11,770 nt of DNA from Ktedonobacter sp. (lineage in GTDB: Bacteria > Chloroflexota > Ktedonobacteria > Ktedonobacterales > Ktedonobacteraceae), in NCBI GenBank assembly GCA_003450555.1, contig DMFQ01000244.1, forward strand, positions 2,142-13,911. The letters are read 5' to 3'. Below, piece by piece: positions 1-7,195 of this stretch. A program made the position numbers and the translations under genes. Below the pieces are notes generated by a model. The model saw only the letters and a program-made list of their open reading frames with translations, had not been told where the DNA came from and did no database searches. Position 1 is the first letter of the stretch. Each line of letters begins with the position of its first letter.

Positions 1-1743
1 CCTATGGCTGGCAGTCCGTTTGTACAGAATGTCGCAAATGCCGGATACCCCTCAGGTTTTTATGCATCGCAGACACAGCAACTTCCTCATGTACCTCATA
101 CGTCAACGCCGCCACATATGCTCCATCCAATATCTCACTCACCAGGATATAGCGCACCTCGTCCCCCTTCCGGCACTCGTCGCCCCAGTCCGTATCAGCC
201 AAACCCCGGAGGCTGCGCACCCGTGTGGCTTATATTCGTTTTCGCCGCCATACTGATCATCACCAGCGTCACCAGTATAGGTCTGACCGTATTGTCCCCA
301 GGCCTTTCTTTATTGAATGGTAGCACCGCTATAACGCCAGGAGGGACACTTCAACTACATGGCACAAGTTTCATTCCAGGTAGTAGTGTCACATTCTCAC
401 TCGACGGGACCACGCCGCTTTTCTTTGCCCACCAGGGATCATCTATACAGGCCCTCCACAACGTTAACTCCTTGCCAGCATTGGGCATAGCTTCAGTTCA
501 CATCGATCAGATCCCTTCCGCCAATAATGCTGTCACCGTCGGAATCAATGGAACCTTTACAGTGGCCTTCACAATCGACCAGAGTTGGAAGACAGGGCAA
601 CATACTATTCGCGCCTCCGAGAGATTTAGCCCTCGCAGCGCCAGCATCACGATCGATGTTCATCAGTCGGGAGAAACTCCTGCTCCGTCACCATCGGCAA
701 GCCCTTCCCCAACGGCCACTGACACGCCGTCGCCCACCGCATCTCCCTCGCTAACAGCTTCACCATCCTCGACCCCCTCTGCGCTGAGTTGTCTCAACCC
801 TGGCTCGGTAGCACTGGGTCCTGTCAGTGAAGGCTACAATCAGGCGATTTCTACACAAGTCACGCTCTGTGTCGGCGGTTCAGGAATGGTGAATTGGACG
901 GCCAACTGGGACCAGAACCAGGCACCATGGCTGAAGTTGGGCAATAATACCGGACAGATTCAGGCACCTGGACAGCAGCAAATCAGCATCAGCGCCCTCG
1001 CCACGAACCTTAAAGCAGGGAACTACAGCGCGACTGTCACGTTCAGCAGCCAGCAAGGCTCTGCGACAGAGACGCTAAATGTATCATTCACCGTGCAAAC
1101 AGGCTGTATTCGTACAAGCCAGCAGACATTCCATTTTGCCGGGGTCGCGGGCATCAGCGATCCACAACCGCAAACTGCCGTCGTTAGCAACTGCGGTATC
1201 GTCGGAACCTGGTCAACCTCCGTGTCTACTGACAACAATGTACACTGGCTCGGCGTTGCACCTGCCAGAGGCGGTCTCAACGGAGGCTCCACGCAAAACG
1301 TGACTATCTCCACGTCAATCTTGAAGACACAACTGGGGACAGGTACATACAATGGAACGATCCTCTTCGCAATAGGCTCAAATCAGGTGTCGGTCTCTGT
1401 CACACTGACTGTGCAGGCCCCACCCAAAATCATTGTGATCTATCCCAATCCTCCCAGCTATAACGCGAGCACTCAATGTACATTGAATCAGAGTTTCAAG
1501 GCTTGGACCTGTATTGCCTCCATCAGCAACAATTCACAGAGCATGAGTCTGAGCTGGAAATCCTTCAGCAGTGGTGTGCCGAACATTACCTTCAAGCCTT
1601 CAAGCGATACGCTGCCTCCTGGTGGAGGTGAACGTGTAATCATCTCTATACCCGAAAATAGCTGTCAAAGGCCCGCTACGCTCTCGTTTGTAGGGCCAGC
1701 CAATACAGCAAACATTTCCTGGAGTTGCAGTAACATTCCTTAA
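1..1743 (+). CDS. Membrane-anchored surface protein with Ig/BACON-like repeats (5' end uncertain)
   Basis: The reading frame is open to the window edge, so the true start may lie upstream; the first visible ATG is at 4 and has no visible Shine-Dalgarno. Counting from that ATG (579 aa), residues 1-70 are a Pro/His/Ser/Tyr-rich, probably cytoplasmic tail. Residues 73-97 are one strongly hydrophobic membrane segment with no cleavage site. Residues 98-220 are a beta-rich IPT/Ig-like region, 225-260 a Ser/Pro/Thr stalk, and about 262-366 and 368-471 two BACON-like repeats (first one with an APWLKL...GQI core, each ending in a V-x-V strand). Residues 473-579 form a third beta-sandwich. Cysteines such as 263/289, 368/397 and 492/503 may form disulfides. 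The product is probably anchored in the membrane with its beta domains outside, perhaps binding glycan or protein. It lies 48 bp upstream of a transmembrane kinase of similar topology, so co-transcription is likely. The exact function is unknown. Confidence 0.75.
   Translation, partial: PMAGSPFVQNVANAGYPSGFYASQTQQLPHVPHTSTPPHMLHPISHSPGYSAPRPPSGTRRPSPYQPNPGGCAPVWLIFVFAAILIITSVTSIGLTVLSPGLSLLNGSTAITPGGTLQLHGTSFIPGSSVTFSLDGTTPLFFAHQGSSIQALHNVNSLPALGIASVHIDQIPSANNAVTVGINGTFTVAFTIDQSWKTGQHTIRASERFSPRSASITIDVHQSGETPAPSPSASPSPTATDTPSPTASPSLTASPSSTPSALSCLNPGSVALGPVSEGYNQAISTQVTLCVGGSGMVNWTANWDQNQAPWLKLGNNTGQIQAPGQQQISISALATNLKAGNYSATVTFSSQQGSATETLNVSFTVQTGCIRTSQQTFHFAGVAGISDPQPQTAVVSNCGIVGTWSTSVSTDNNVHWLGVAPARGGLNGGSTQNVTISTSILKTQLGTGTYNGTILFAIGSNQVSVSVTLTVQAPPKIIVIYPNPPSYNASTQCTLNQSFKAWTCIASISNNSQSMSLSWKSFSSGVPNITFKPSSDTLPPGGGERVIISIPENSCQRPATLSFVGPANTANISWSCSNIP
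676..783 (+). repeat. Low-complexity Ser/Pro/Thr stalk coding segment
   Basis: The DNA encodes about 36 residues made almost only of Ser, Pro, Thr and Ala, with recurring SPS, SPT and TASPS units. It separates the membrane-proximal beta domain from the distal BACON-like repeats. Such stalks usually hold surface domains away from the membrane and are often glycosylated; glycosylation here is an inference. Imperfect tandem codon repeats make this a likely site of length variation between strains. Confidence 0.6.
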
Positions 1744-1791
1744 AATGGATAAAATGGCATTACCTAATAAGGGGGAAAGCGGAGTAATCGT

Positions 1792-3663
1792 ATGGAAAAC
1801 GATCCATTGCTTGGGAAACGACTTGGAGCCTATTTTATCCTGCAGAAGATAGGCGAAGGTGGTATGGCGCTGGTCTATAAAGCCTACCATGAGCGATTAC
1901 GTCGTGATGTGGCAATCAAGGTAATCCTCCCTCAGGTCGCTGATCAACCCGGATTCCGCGAACGCTTCGAGCGCGAGGCACAGTTGGTTGCCAGCCTGGA
2001 ACATCGCAATATCGTCGCGGTTTACGATTTTGGAGAGATCGGTAATCTCACGTATCTCGTGATGCAATACGTGGGCGGTGGCACCCTGCGCGACCAGCTA
2101 CACGTTGAGGGACGCATTGAACCGCACCTGGCAGTTCAGTACACCATACAAATGGCACGTGCCCTGCACCTCGCTCATCAGCGTGGCATCGTTCACAGAG
2201 ATGTCAAGCCACAAAATATGCTGATTTCTACGAGCGACACTAACGAGCTCCTGCTCTCTGATTTTGGTATCGCCAAGCTATTCGACGGCAGCCATGAAAC
2301 GCTCCCCTACTCTCCTTCAACGCAGGCGCAGAACAACCCTATACATCCTACCCACCCTACGCACCCCTCGCTCACCAGTGTTGACCAGATGGTCGGAACT
2401 GCTGAATACATGGCACCTGAACAGATCAACCGCCAGCCCGTAGACGCGCGTACCGATGTCTATGCGCTGGGCATCGTGCTCTTCCAGATGTTGACCGGTC
2501 GCATACCATTCTCCTCGACGACGGTCGATGGACTACTCTACCAGCACGTCTTCACTACACCGATAGCTGCACGCGAGGTGAATCCCTCCGTTCCTGAAAT
2601 GCTCGAACAAATAATATTTCGCGCGCTAGCAAAGGCACCTGAACACCGTTTTCAGTCGGCAGAAGCTATGGCGGTGGCATTAGAAGCTCTCCAATCATCC
2701 CCCACCCATGAATTTTCCGTCGACAACTACTCCACTCATGGGCGTGACGCACTTACAAATCCTTTACAGAACCGCACGATCCCTACGTTTCGTTCCTACA
2801 ATGGGCCACTTCTAGTAGGCGACGAACCACAAAGCGGACAACCTATGACTTCAGGAGGTGACTACACTCCACCAGGAAGTGGAAGTGGCAGCTTCGCGTC
2901 TCCTGCACAACCCCAGGCTAAAAGGAAGTTTCGCCTGAGCTACATTATGTATAGTGTGATTGTGATATTGCTGATTGTGCTTGTTTTTAACAGGGCGCAG
3001 CCATGGCTCTGCACGTCTTACAACCTGATCTGCCTCTCATCTCCATCTACCACAACAGGAGGAAACGCGCCCTTTACTAGCGAGGACTTTCGCAATAACG
3101 ACCATAACTGGACGTTCGGAAACCTGGACAATGGGAATTTAGTGGCCGATATCACTGCGCACAAGTACACACTCGCTATTGGCAATGTTCAGACTACCTA
3201 TTTTCCTCATCCCGCGCCAATGGGAACAGCAGCAGGTCCACTGTCACAGAACTTTACAGTGACCATCAAAATGGCACAAACTGGCGGCGATAGTAACAAA
3301 CTCTTTGGTTTATCATTCCGCTTGCAAGGGAATGACCAGCAAGTGTCCAGCTATGTATTCGCTATCACATTGGCAGGTCATTATCAATTGTCGAAATATA
3401 CTACAAACACCGGAACACTGGTAAAAGAAGGGGCGGCTTCGATCAATGGGAAACTCAATCAGATTAACACGATAAAAGTCATCGTTCGCGGCAATACCTT
3501 TCTCTTTTACGTTAATGGCCAACTTGTCCAGCTCCTGGGTACGCCAGATCATTCGTTCACCGACAACGATCGTCCCTTTACAGGCGGCCAATTGGGGGTA
3601 TATGTGACAGGCCCAAATGCGAGCTTTGTCGTGACTTCGGTGGAGCTTACTACCATGCATTGA
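1792..3663 (+). CDS. Transmembrane PknB-type Ser/Thr protein kinase with LamG-like ectodomain
   Basis: This 623-aa protein should phosphorylate Ser/Thr on cytoplasmic targets using ATP. Kinase domain, residues 13-300: glycine loop GEGGMALVY (21-29), ATP lysine K43 in VAIK, helix-C glutamate E62, catalytic loop HRDVKPQN (135-142, base D137), DFG 157-159, APE 208-210 and the late conserved R286. All catalytic residues are present. The DFG-to-APE stretch is about 54 residues, roughly 25 longer than in PknB, and carries an HPTHPTHP run at 185-192. A Pro/Ser/Gly linker (about 305-375) leads to a basic stop-transfer patch (KRKFR, 377-381) and one membrane segment, 384-400. Residues 427-623 form a beta-rich ectodomain resembling LamG/DUF1080-type concanavalin folds (VNGQ near 574-577); no PASTA repeats are seen. 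GGAG at 1781-1784 sits 7 nt before the ATG. It probably shares an operon with the preceding surface protein. The ligand is unknown. Confidence 0.93.
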   Translation: MENDPLLGKRLGAYFILQKIGEGGMALVYKAYHERLRRDVAIKVILPQVADQPGFRERFEREAQLVASLEHRNIVAVYDFGEIGNLTYLVMQYVGGGTLRDQLHVEGRIEPHLAVQYTIQMARALHLAHQRGIVHRDVKPQNMLISTSDTNELLLSDFGIAKLFDGSHETLPYSPSTQAQNNPIHPTHPTHPSLTSVDQMVGTAEYMAPEQINRQPVDARTDVYALGIVLFQMLTGRIPFSSTTVDGLLYQHVFTTPIAAREVNPSVPEMLEQIIFRALAKAPEHRFQSAEAMAVALEALQSSPTHEFSVDNYSTHGRDALTNPLQNRTIPTFRSYNGPLLVGDEPQSGQPMTSGGDYTPPGSGSGSFASPAQPQAKRKFRLSYIMYSVIVILLIVLVFNRAQPWLCTSYNLICLSSPSTTTGGNAPFTSEDFRNNDHNWTFGNLDNGNLVADITAHKYTLAIGNVQTTYFPHPAPMGTAAGPLSQNFTVTIKMAQTGGDSNKLFGLSFRLQGNDQQVSSYVFAITLAGHYQLSKYTTNTGTLVKEGAASINGKLNQINTIKVIVRGNTFLFYVNGQLVQLLGTPDHSFTDNDRPFTGGQLGVYVTGPNASFVVTSVELTTMH

Positions 3664-3695
3664 TATTCAACAGAGCCCTCAAGCGAAGTTCTTTC

Positions 3696-3725
3696 TTGCA
3701 TGCCTCTGCGCTTACACGCTATACT
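3696..3725 (+). promoter_or_regulatory. Possible sigma-70 promoter for the sirtuin gene
   Basis: TTGCAT (3696-3701) and TATACT (3720-3725) are separated by 18 bp. The -10 matches consensus at 5 of 6 positions; the -35 keeps only TTG. It lies in the 116-bp gap after the kinase gene and would give a leader of about 50 nt. Read-through from the kinase operon is an alternative. Confidence 0.35.
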
Positions 3726-3779
3726 TATGCCATAAAGAAACAATCATAGCTATCCACCTGGTTAAGGAAATCATTATAC

Positions 3780-4544
3780 ATGGCATTGCTTACCCTTCAG
3801 GAACGGCTCCACGATGCCGCTGAACTGCTGCAACGGGCCAGCCAGATCGTCGCGTTGACCGGTGCTGGTATCAGCACCGAGTCAGGCATTCCCGATTTTC
3901 GCAGCCCTGGCTCCGTCTGGCAGCTTCAACCCCCTGTCAGCTATCACGATTTTATCAATAAATCAGAGGCACGCCAGCAGTACTGGCAAACGCGGCGCCA
4001 CCTTTCGTCTCAAGTAAAAGAGGCGCGTCCCAACACTGCCCATCGTGCGCTGGCCGATTTAGAGCGCAGGGGTATGTTGCTCGGCATCATCACCCAGAAT
4101 TTTGATGGTCTGCACCAGGATGCTGGCAATAGCGCGGAGCGCGTCATCGAACTGCATGGCACCTCGCGAGCAGCTGCCTGCACCCTCTGCGGCGCGCGCT
4201 CCTCCATTACCGAGCTGCAGGAACGCATCGATACAGGTGCGATTGATCCGCGCTGCCCTGCCTGTGGCGGCTTTCTTAAAGCGGCAACGATCCTGTTTGG
4301 CCAACGCGTGCCAGAGACAGAGCTTGCCCGCGCCAAAGAGCTAGCTGCGGCATGTGACCTGTTTTTAGTGGTCGGTTCATCGCTCAAAGTGATGCCAGCC
4401 GCCATGCTCCCACAGCTTGCTCTCAATCGCAATGTGCCCCTCATCATCATCAACCTGCAACCGACATCCCTGGATGCGCTGGCAGACGTGACGATAGCCG
4501 AGAAGGCGGGAGTGGTCTTGCCGAGGCTGGTTGAGCTGCTCTGA
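3780..4544 (+). CDS. NAD-dependent protein deacylase, sirtuin (Sir2) family
   Basis: Sirtuins remove acetyl or other acyl groups from protein lysines, consuming NAD+ and releasing nicotinamide and O-acyl-ADP-ribose. The 254-aa length is typical of a bacterial single-domain sirtuin. The Rossmann NAD motif is [14 protein letters not shown] (28-41). The nicotinamide-pocket motif is TQNFDGLH (105-112), with Phe where Ile or Val is usual. The catalytic histidine is H126 in ELHG. A structural zinc is predicted from C134, C137, C159 and C162. GSSLKV (199-204) and INLQPT (224-229) complete the cofactor site. AAGGAA at 3764-3769 precedes the ATG by 10 nt. The gene stands alone between the kinase and a convergent DUF1684 gene; no acetyl-CoA synthetase or acetyltransferase partner is in the window, so its substrate cannot be named. 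The subclass was not assigned. Confidence 0.95.
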   Translation: MALLTLQERLHDAAELLQRASQIVALTGAGISTESGIPDFRSPGSVWQLQPPVSYHDFINKSEARQQYWQTRRHLSSQVKEARPNTAHRALADLERRGMLLGIITQNFDGLHQDAGNSAERVIELHGTSRAAACTLCGARSSITELQERIDTGAIDPRCPACGGFLKAATILFGQRVPETELARAKELAAACDLFLVVGSSLKVMPAAMLPQLALNRNVPLIIINLQPTSLDALADVTIAEKAGVVLPRLVELL

Positions 4545-4551
4545 ACCAGCC
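4525..4551 (+). terminator. Hairpin across the sirtuin stop codon
   Basis: GGCTGGTT (4525-4532) and AACCAGCC (4544-4551) are perfectly complementary. Inside the loop, GAG and CTC can add three pairs beyond a 2-nt bulge. The stop codon TGA (4542-4544) is within the structure. There is no immediate U-tract: the next T-run (TTTT, 4561-4564) is about 9 nt away and TTTTT follows at 4576-4580. A weak terminator or mRNA 3'-end stabiliser is possible. Confidence 0.4.
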
Positions 4552-4630
4552 AGTTGCGCTATTTTGCTTGCGAGGTTTTTATAATAGGCAGCATCGGTCA
4601 CCAGGCTACTGTATGATTGTCATTATATGA

Positions 4631-4675
4631 AGTTCGTGAACTATTGAGTTCTTCATAAGTTCTAGAATAGAACTC
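4631..4675. repeat. Cluster of AGTTC/GAACT inverted repeats between convergent genes
   Basis: AGTTC-GT-GAACT occupies 4631-4642. A second copy, GAGTTCT, is at 4646-4652. AGTTCT (4658-4663) pairs with AGAACT (4669-4674) across a 5-nt loop, and GAGTTCT can also pair with AGAACTC (4669-4675). The last arm runs into the TGA stop (4676-4674) of the minus-strand DUF1684 gene. There is no clear U-tract on either strand. It could be a bidirectional 3'-end structure or repeated protein-binding half-sites. Confidence 0.45.
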
Positions 4676-5333
4676 ATGCGACGCTTCTTAAAGACAGTTG
4701 CTGCTTGCGTTCTCCTGCGCGAATTGGCACCGCGAGACGATTCTCAACGGGAGCCAGGGGGCAAATCCAGCGGTCATTGTAAGCGCACGACGGATTATAA
4801 GCGTAGTTGAAATCGAGCATGATGCGCTTCCAACCGCTTTCACCAGGGACTGGCAGGAAATCGCTGCCCTTGATCGTGTCAAAGAGGTAGCGACCTCCAC
4901 CGTAGCTCTCAGCCGGACTGGTCGTGTCGCGGAAAGGAAGGAACAAACCGCCGCCGTACACCTCAAGCCAGTAGATTGAGAGAGAGGCAGGCTCACCTTC
5001 AGTGACAAAATGCACGCGACCCACGGTGGTCATTACCATTGATTCGTCGGCATTCATCGCCACTTTCAGACGGGTCGGCTCAACACCAGTATCTACATCG
5101 ACGATAAAGCGCATTGCTGCATTGTATGGAAAGTAAGACAGTCCCTGGAAGGTAAGCCGCTGCTCCTTATCAAAGGCTGATTGTGGATGGTGTGCGAATA
5201 AATCATCTCTTACAGCCTGGAAGCGTTGCCAGACGATGACGGGATCCTCCCTGGATAGGATGGCCTGGTTCCTCTCCCGATACATAGCAGCAACGCGGGT
5301 GCGGTAATCGTATAGGTCAAGGTAATCCGACAT
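4674..5333 (-). CDS. DUF1684 family protein
   Basis: From the preferred start the product is 219 aa, with no signal peptide or membrane segment, so it is probably cytoplasmic. The conserved DUF1684 blocks are visible in order: FPYN (68-71), FLPFRD (131-136), YGGGRYL (144-150), LDFNYAYNPSCAY (173-185), CPLAPVENRL (191-200) and PIRAGER (203-209). The N-terminal third is charged and helical, also typical. The biochemical function of this family is not established to my knowledge. An upstream in-frame ATG at 5390 would add 19 residues, but AGGAGT at 5346-5341 lies exactly 7 nt before the ATG at 5333 and the residues after it (SDYLDLYDYR) begin the conserved region. The gene is convergent with the sirtuin gene and divergent from the alpha/beta hydrolase. 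Family assignment is from recalled motifs and is fairly firm. Confidence 0.9.
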   Translation of the reverse strand: MSDYLDLYDYRTRVAAMYRERNQAILSREDPVIVWQRFQAVRDDLFAHHPQSAFDKEQRLTFQGLSYFPYNAAMRFIVDVDTGVEPTRLKVAMNADESMVMTTVGRVHFVTEGEPASLSIYWLEVYGGGLFLPFRDTTSPAESYGGGRYLFDTIKGSDFLPVPGESGWKRIMLDFNYAYNPSCAYNDRWICPLAPVENRLAVPIRAGERKQQLSLRSVA

Positions 5334-5340
5334 ACTCTTT

Positions 5341-5346
5341 ACTCCT
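5341..5346 (-). promoter_or_regulatory. Shine-Dalgarno that decides the DUF1684 start
   Basis: The minus strand reads AGGAGT here, 7 nt upstream of the ATG at 5333. The alternative ATG at 5390 has no comparable purine-rich site, so 5333 is the preferred start. Confidence 0.8.
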
Positions 5347-5474
5347 GAAATGACAATACGATGGTAAGCAGCAGTATTTGTATCGAGCACTTCAAATCCT
5401 TCAGATCAAAGCAGCTGGTTCACCACCCATTCGGTTCAATCAAAAAGACAACACACGCTTCTAAAGCCTTCAAA

Positions 5475-5503
5475 AGTATATCATCTCACATAAATGACCA
5501 CAA
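5475..5503 (-). promoter_or_regulatory. Possible promoter for the DUF1684 gene
   Basis: On the minus strand, TTGTGG (5503-5498) and TATACT (5480-5475) are 17 bp apart. The -10 matches consensus at 5 of 6 positions; the -35 is weak. The leader to the start at 5333 would be about 135 nt. The gap 5347-5532 contains nothing else I can identify. Confidence 0.35.
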
Positions 5504-5532
5504 TCTGTTTACTTATAGCTTCAACCCTTTGT

Positions 5533-5562
5533 TTGACAGGTCCAAATGAAGGCGGCTATACT
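5533..5562 (+). promoter_or_regulatory. Strong sigma-70 type promoter of the alpha/beta hydrolase gene
   Basis: A perfect TTGACA (5533-5538) is followed after 18 bp by TATACT (5557-5562, 5 of 6). Transcription would start near 5569, leaving a leader of about 25 nt that contains AGGAGG at 5581-5586. This is the best promoter in the window. Confidence 0.75.
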
Positions 5563-5594
5563 GCAAACTAGAAACAAAAGAGGAGGCTCATCTC

Positions 5595-6425
5595 ATGGTT
5601 CAAACTCCGGATAGGAGAACTGTACGATTGGCATATGGCCCTGAAGACTTGCAATTCGGTGAACTACACTTGCCTGGCAGCAGGGATCTTTTTCCTACCG
5701 TCATTTTGATTCATGGCGGCTTCTGGCGTGTTCCTTATGGCTATTCACTAATGACAAGTCTGGCGGAAGACCTTGCCAACCAAGGCATAGCTGCCTGGAA
5801 CATCGAGTACCGTCGTGTGGGCGATACTGACGGAGGCTGGCCCTCGACATTGTTAGATGTAGCCTTGGCAGCCGACTACCTACGTACTATTGCTTCCGGC
5901 TATTCTCTAGACTTGCAACGCGTCGTATCGATCGGTCACTCCGCTGGCGGACATTTAGCCCTATGGCTTGCAGCACGCCCGCGTATTCCTCGGGATAACA
6001 TTCTAGCAGGCAGCAGGCTTCCAGGTGACAAATATGAGAAAAGTAACACGCCATTGCCATTGATAGGAGCAGTCAGTCAGGCAGGAGTTACCGACCTGGA
6101 AATGGCATGGAAACTCAAACTGGGAAGCGGCGCAGCCGAAGAGTTGCTCGGAGGCAGCTTCAATGATGTTCCAGAACGCTACCATGCGGCCTCGCCCGCA
6201 GCTTTGCTTCCGTTGGGAGTACCACAAGTATTGATTCACGGGACAGAGGATGACCGGGTTCCTTTTGTAATGAGCAAAGCTTATACACAAGCGGCCAGGA
6301 CTTCAGGTGATCAGGTAGCGCTGATAGAGTTGCAAGGCGCCGATCACTTTGTGCTGATCAACTCCTACTCCGAGGCATGGAGCATGACCGTTGATGCTTT
6401 GCGGAAACTACTACACCTGGAGTAA
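5595..6425 (+). CDS. Alpha/beta hydrolase (esterase or formamidase-like)
   Basis: This 276-aa serine hydrolase should cleave an ester or amide bond. The oxyanion-hole motif HGGFW is at 40-44, as in the HGG group of esterases and kynurenine-formamidase-like enzymes. The nucleophile elbow GHSAGG (114-119) gives S116. The acid is probably D219 in GTEDDRVP (216-223), and the base is H251 in GADHF. No signal peptide or membrane segment is seen, so it is probably cytoplasmic. AGGAGG (5581-5586) lies 8 nt before the ATG, a strong ribosome site, behind a near-consensus promoter, so expression is probably high. It is a single gene: divergent from the DUF1684 gene and convergent with a membrane protein. 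No tryptophan-catabolic neighbour supports a kynurenine formamidase call, so the substrate is left open. The fold and triad are secure. Confidence 0.93.
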   Translation: MVQTPDRRTVRLAYGPEDLQFGELHLPGSRDLFPTVILIHGGFWRVPYGYSLMTSLAEDLANQGIAAWNIEYRRVGDTDGGWPSTLLDVALAADYLRTIASGYSLDLQRVVSIGHSAGGHLALWLAARPRIPRDNILAGSRLPGDKYEKSNTPLPLIGAVSQAGVTDLEMAWKLKLGSGAAEELLGGSFNDVPERYHAASPAALLPLGVPQVLIHGTEDDRVPFVMSKAYTQAARTSGDQVALIELQGADHFVLINSYSEAWSMTVDALRKLLHLE

Positions 6426-6451
6426 ATTACAGAGCGGGTTACACCCAGGTG
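6414..6451. terminator. Hairpin across the hydrolase stop codon in a convergent gap
   Basis: CACCTGG (6414-6420) pairs with CCAGGTG (6445-6451), and inside it GTAA (6422-6425) pairs with TTAC (6439-6442), leaving a 13-nt loop. The TAA stop (6423-6425) forms part of the inner stem. It lies in the 50-bp gap between convergent genes and could act for both. No U-tract is present on either strand, so factor-independent termination is uncertain. Confidence 0.4.
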
Positions 6452-6475
6452 CAATAGAGAACTGATAGAGGCAGG

Positions 6476-7195
6476 TTATTTAGCAGGTTCCGCGAAGAGT
6501 CCAGTTTGAGAAACGAAGACATTATACGTTTTGCTATCTGCACGCAAAAAGGTGCCGCTGCCATAGGCTGCCTCCACCATGGGAGAAACCCAGGCCTGCT
6601 CCTGCACCGTCTTAAAGAAATTGTCATCACCGCCATTAAGCTCAATAACGGTAGGAAGATTCTTGCTCTCAAGGCTGGGATCCTCATAACGTCCCTCCAT
6701 GCGGGTCAGTTTGTACCCCGAATGCAATCCGAAGATGTTCAGCCATGGAGGGAATTTGATGATATCACCTTCCAGCCGCCAGTCATCACCTTTCACAAGG
6801 TACGTTTGATCTGAGGTCTGATGACCATTTTGATCATAGAGTGTCAATTCGACGCTCATGAGGTGATCAGAGTTTGCTACGGGTGTTGCATGAACACGAG
6901 CAACTTTAATGTTACTTGTGAGGCCAAGATAGGTTTGGACCAGGAGTGTTAACCAGAGTAGTGATAACGCCAACAATAAGAGCACGAGGCCAAAAATACC
7001 TCGTCCTATTCTCCAGGGGCGGCGGTATCTGCGCCGCTCACCGAACTTTCGTGCTTCCTCTTCCTCATTGTCCCTATGCTTCCCAATACCTCTCCCACTC
7101 ATCCCCAGCGCAGTTGATATAAGCAGCCCTATTCCTACAATAGCCAGTATAAAAAGGAGTACCTGTGGCAAACCAATAACTACAGGAAAATTCAT
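6476..7195 (-). CDS. Two-pass membrane protein of unknown function
   Basis: The product is 239 aa. Residues 8-30 and 66-90 are hydrophobic segments, separated by a highly charged loop (33-63, EEEE followed by RRRYRRPWR) that should be cytoplasmic by the positive-inside rule. That puts both termini outside, with residues 92-239 as an extracytoplasmic beta-rich domain. The core of that domain (KGDDWRLEGD, 135-144; FPPWLNIFGL, 148-157; YKLTRMEGRY, 161-170) resembles, from memory, a small family often labelled cation/multidrug efflux pump in proteobacteria; that label is not functional evidence. The start at 7195 keeps the first membrane segment intact. It is downstream of the HD-hydrolase gene on the same strand with a 140-bp gap, so independent transcription is likely. 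No catalytic motif is seen. Confidence 0.8.
   Translation of the reverse strand: MNFPVVIGLPQVLLFILAIVGIGLLISTALGMSGRGIGKHRDNEEEEARKFGERRRYRRPWRIGRGIFGLVLLLLALSLLWLTLLVQTYLGLTSNIKVARVHATPVANSDHLMSVELTLYDQNGHQTSDQTYLVKGDDWRLEGDIIKFPPWLNIFGLHSGYKLTRMEGRYEDPSLESKNLPTVIELNGGDDNFFKTVQEQAWVSPMVEAAYGSGTFLRADSKTYNVFVSQTGLFAEPAK

Noticed and set aside
3313..3660. Minus-strand open frame of 115 codons opposite the kinase ectodomain
   Set aside because: It is a shadow of the kinase gene, with irregular composition and no ribosome site.
3681..3713. AAGCG...CGCTT inverted repeat after the kinase gene as a terminator
   Set aside because: The arms are only 5 bp with a 23-nt loop and no U-tract, and the region overlaps a possible promoter.
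4010..4453. Long minus-strand open frame (147 codons) opposite the sirtuin gene
   Set aside because: It lies fully within a gene with intact sirtuin motifs, has a low-complexity composition caused by the codon structure of the other strand, and no recognisable domain.
5361..5549. Plus-strand open frame of 62 codons in the DUF1684/hydrolase gap
   Set aside because: It has no Shine-Dalgarno, resembles no domain, and overlaps the proposed promoters and leader of the divergent genes.
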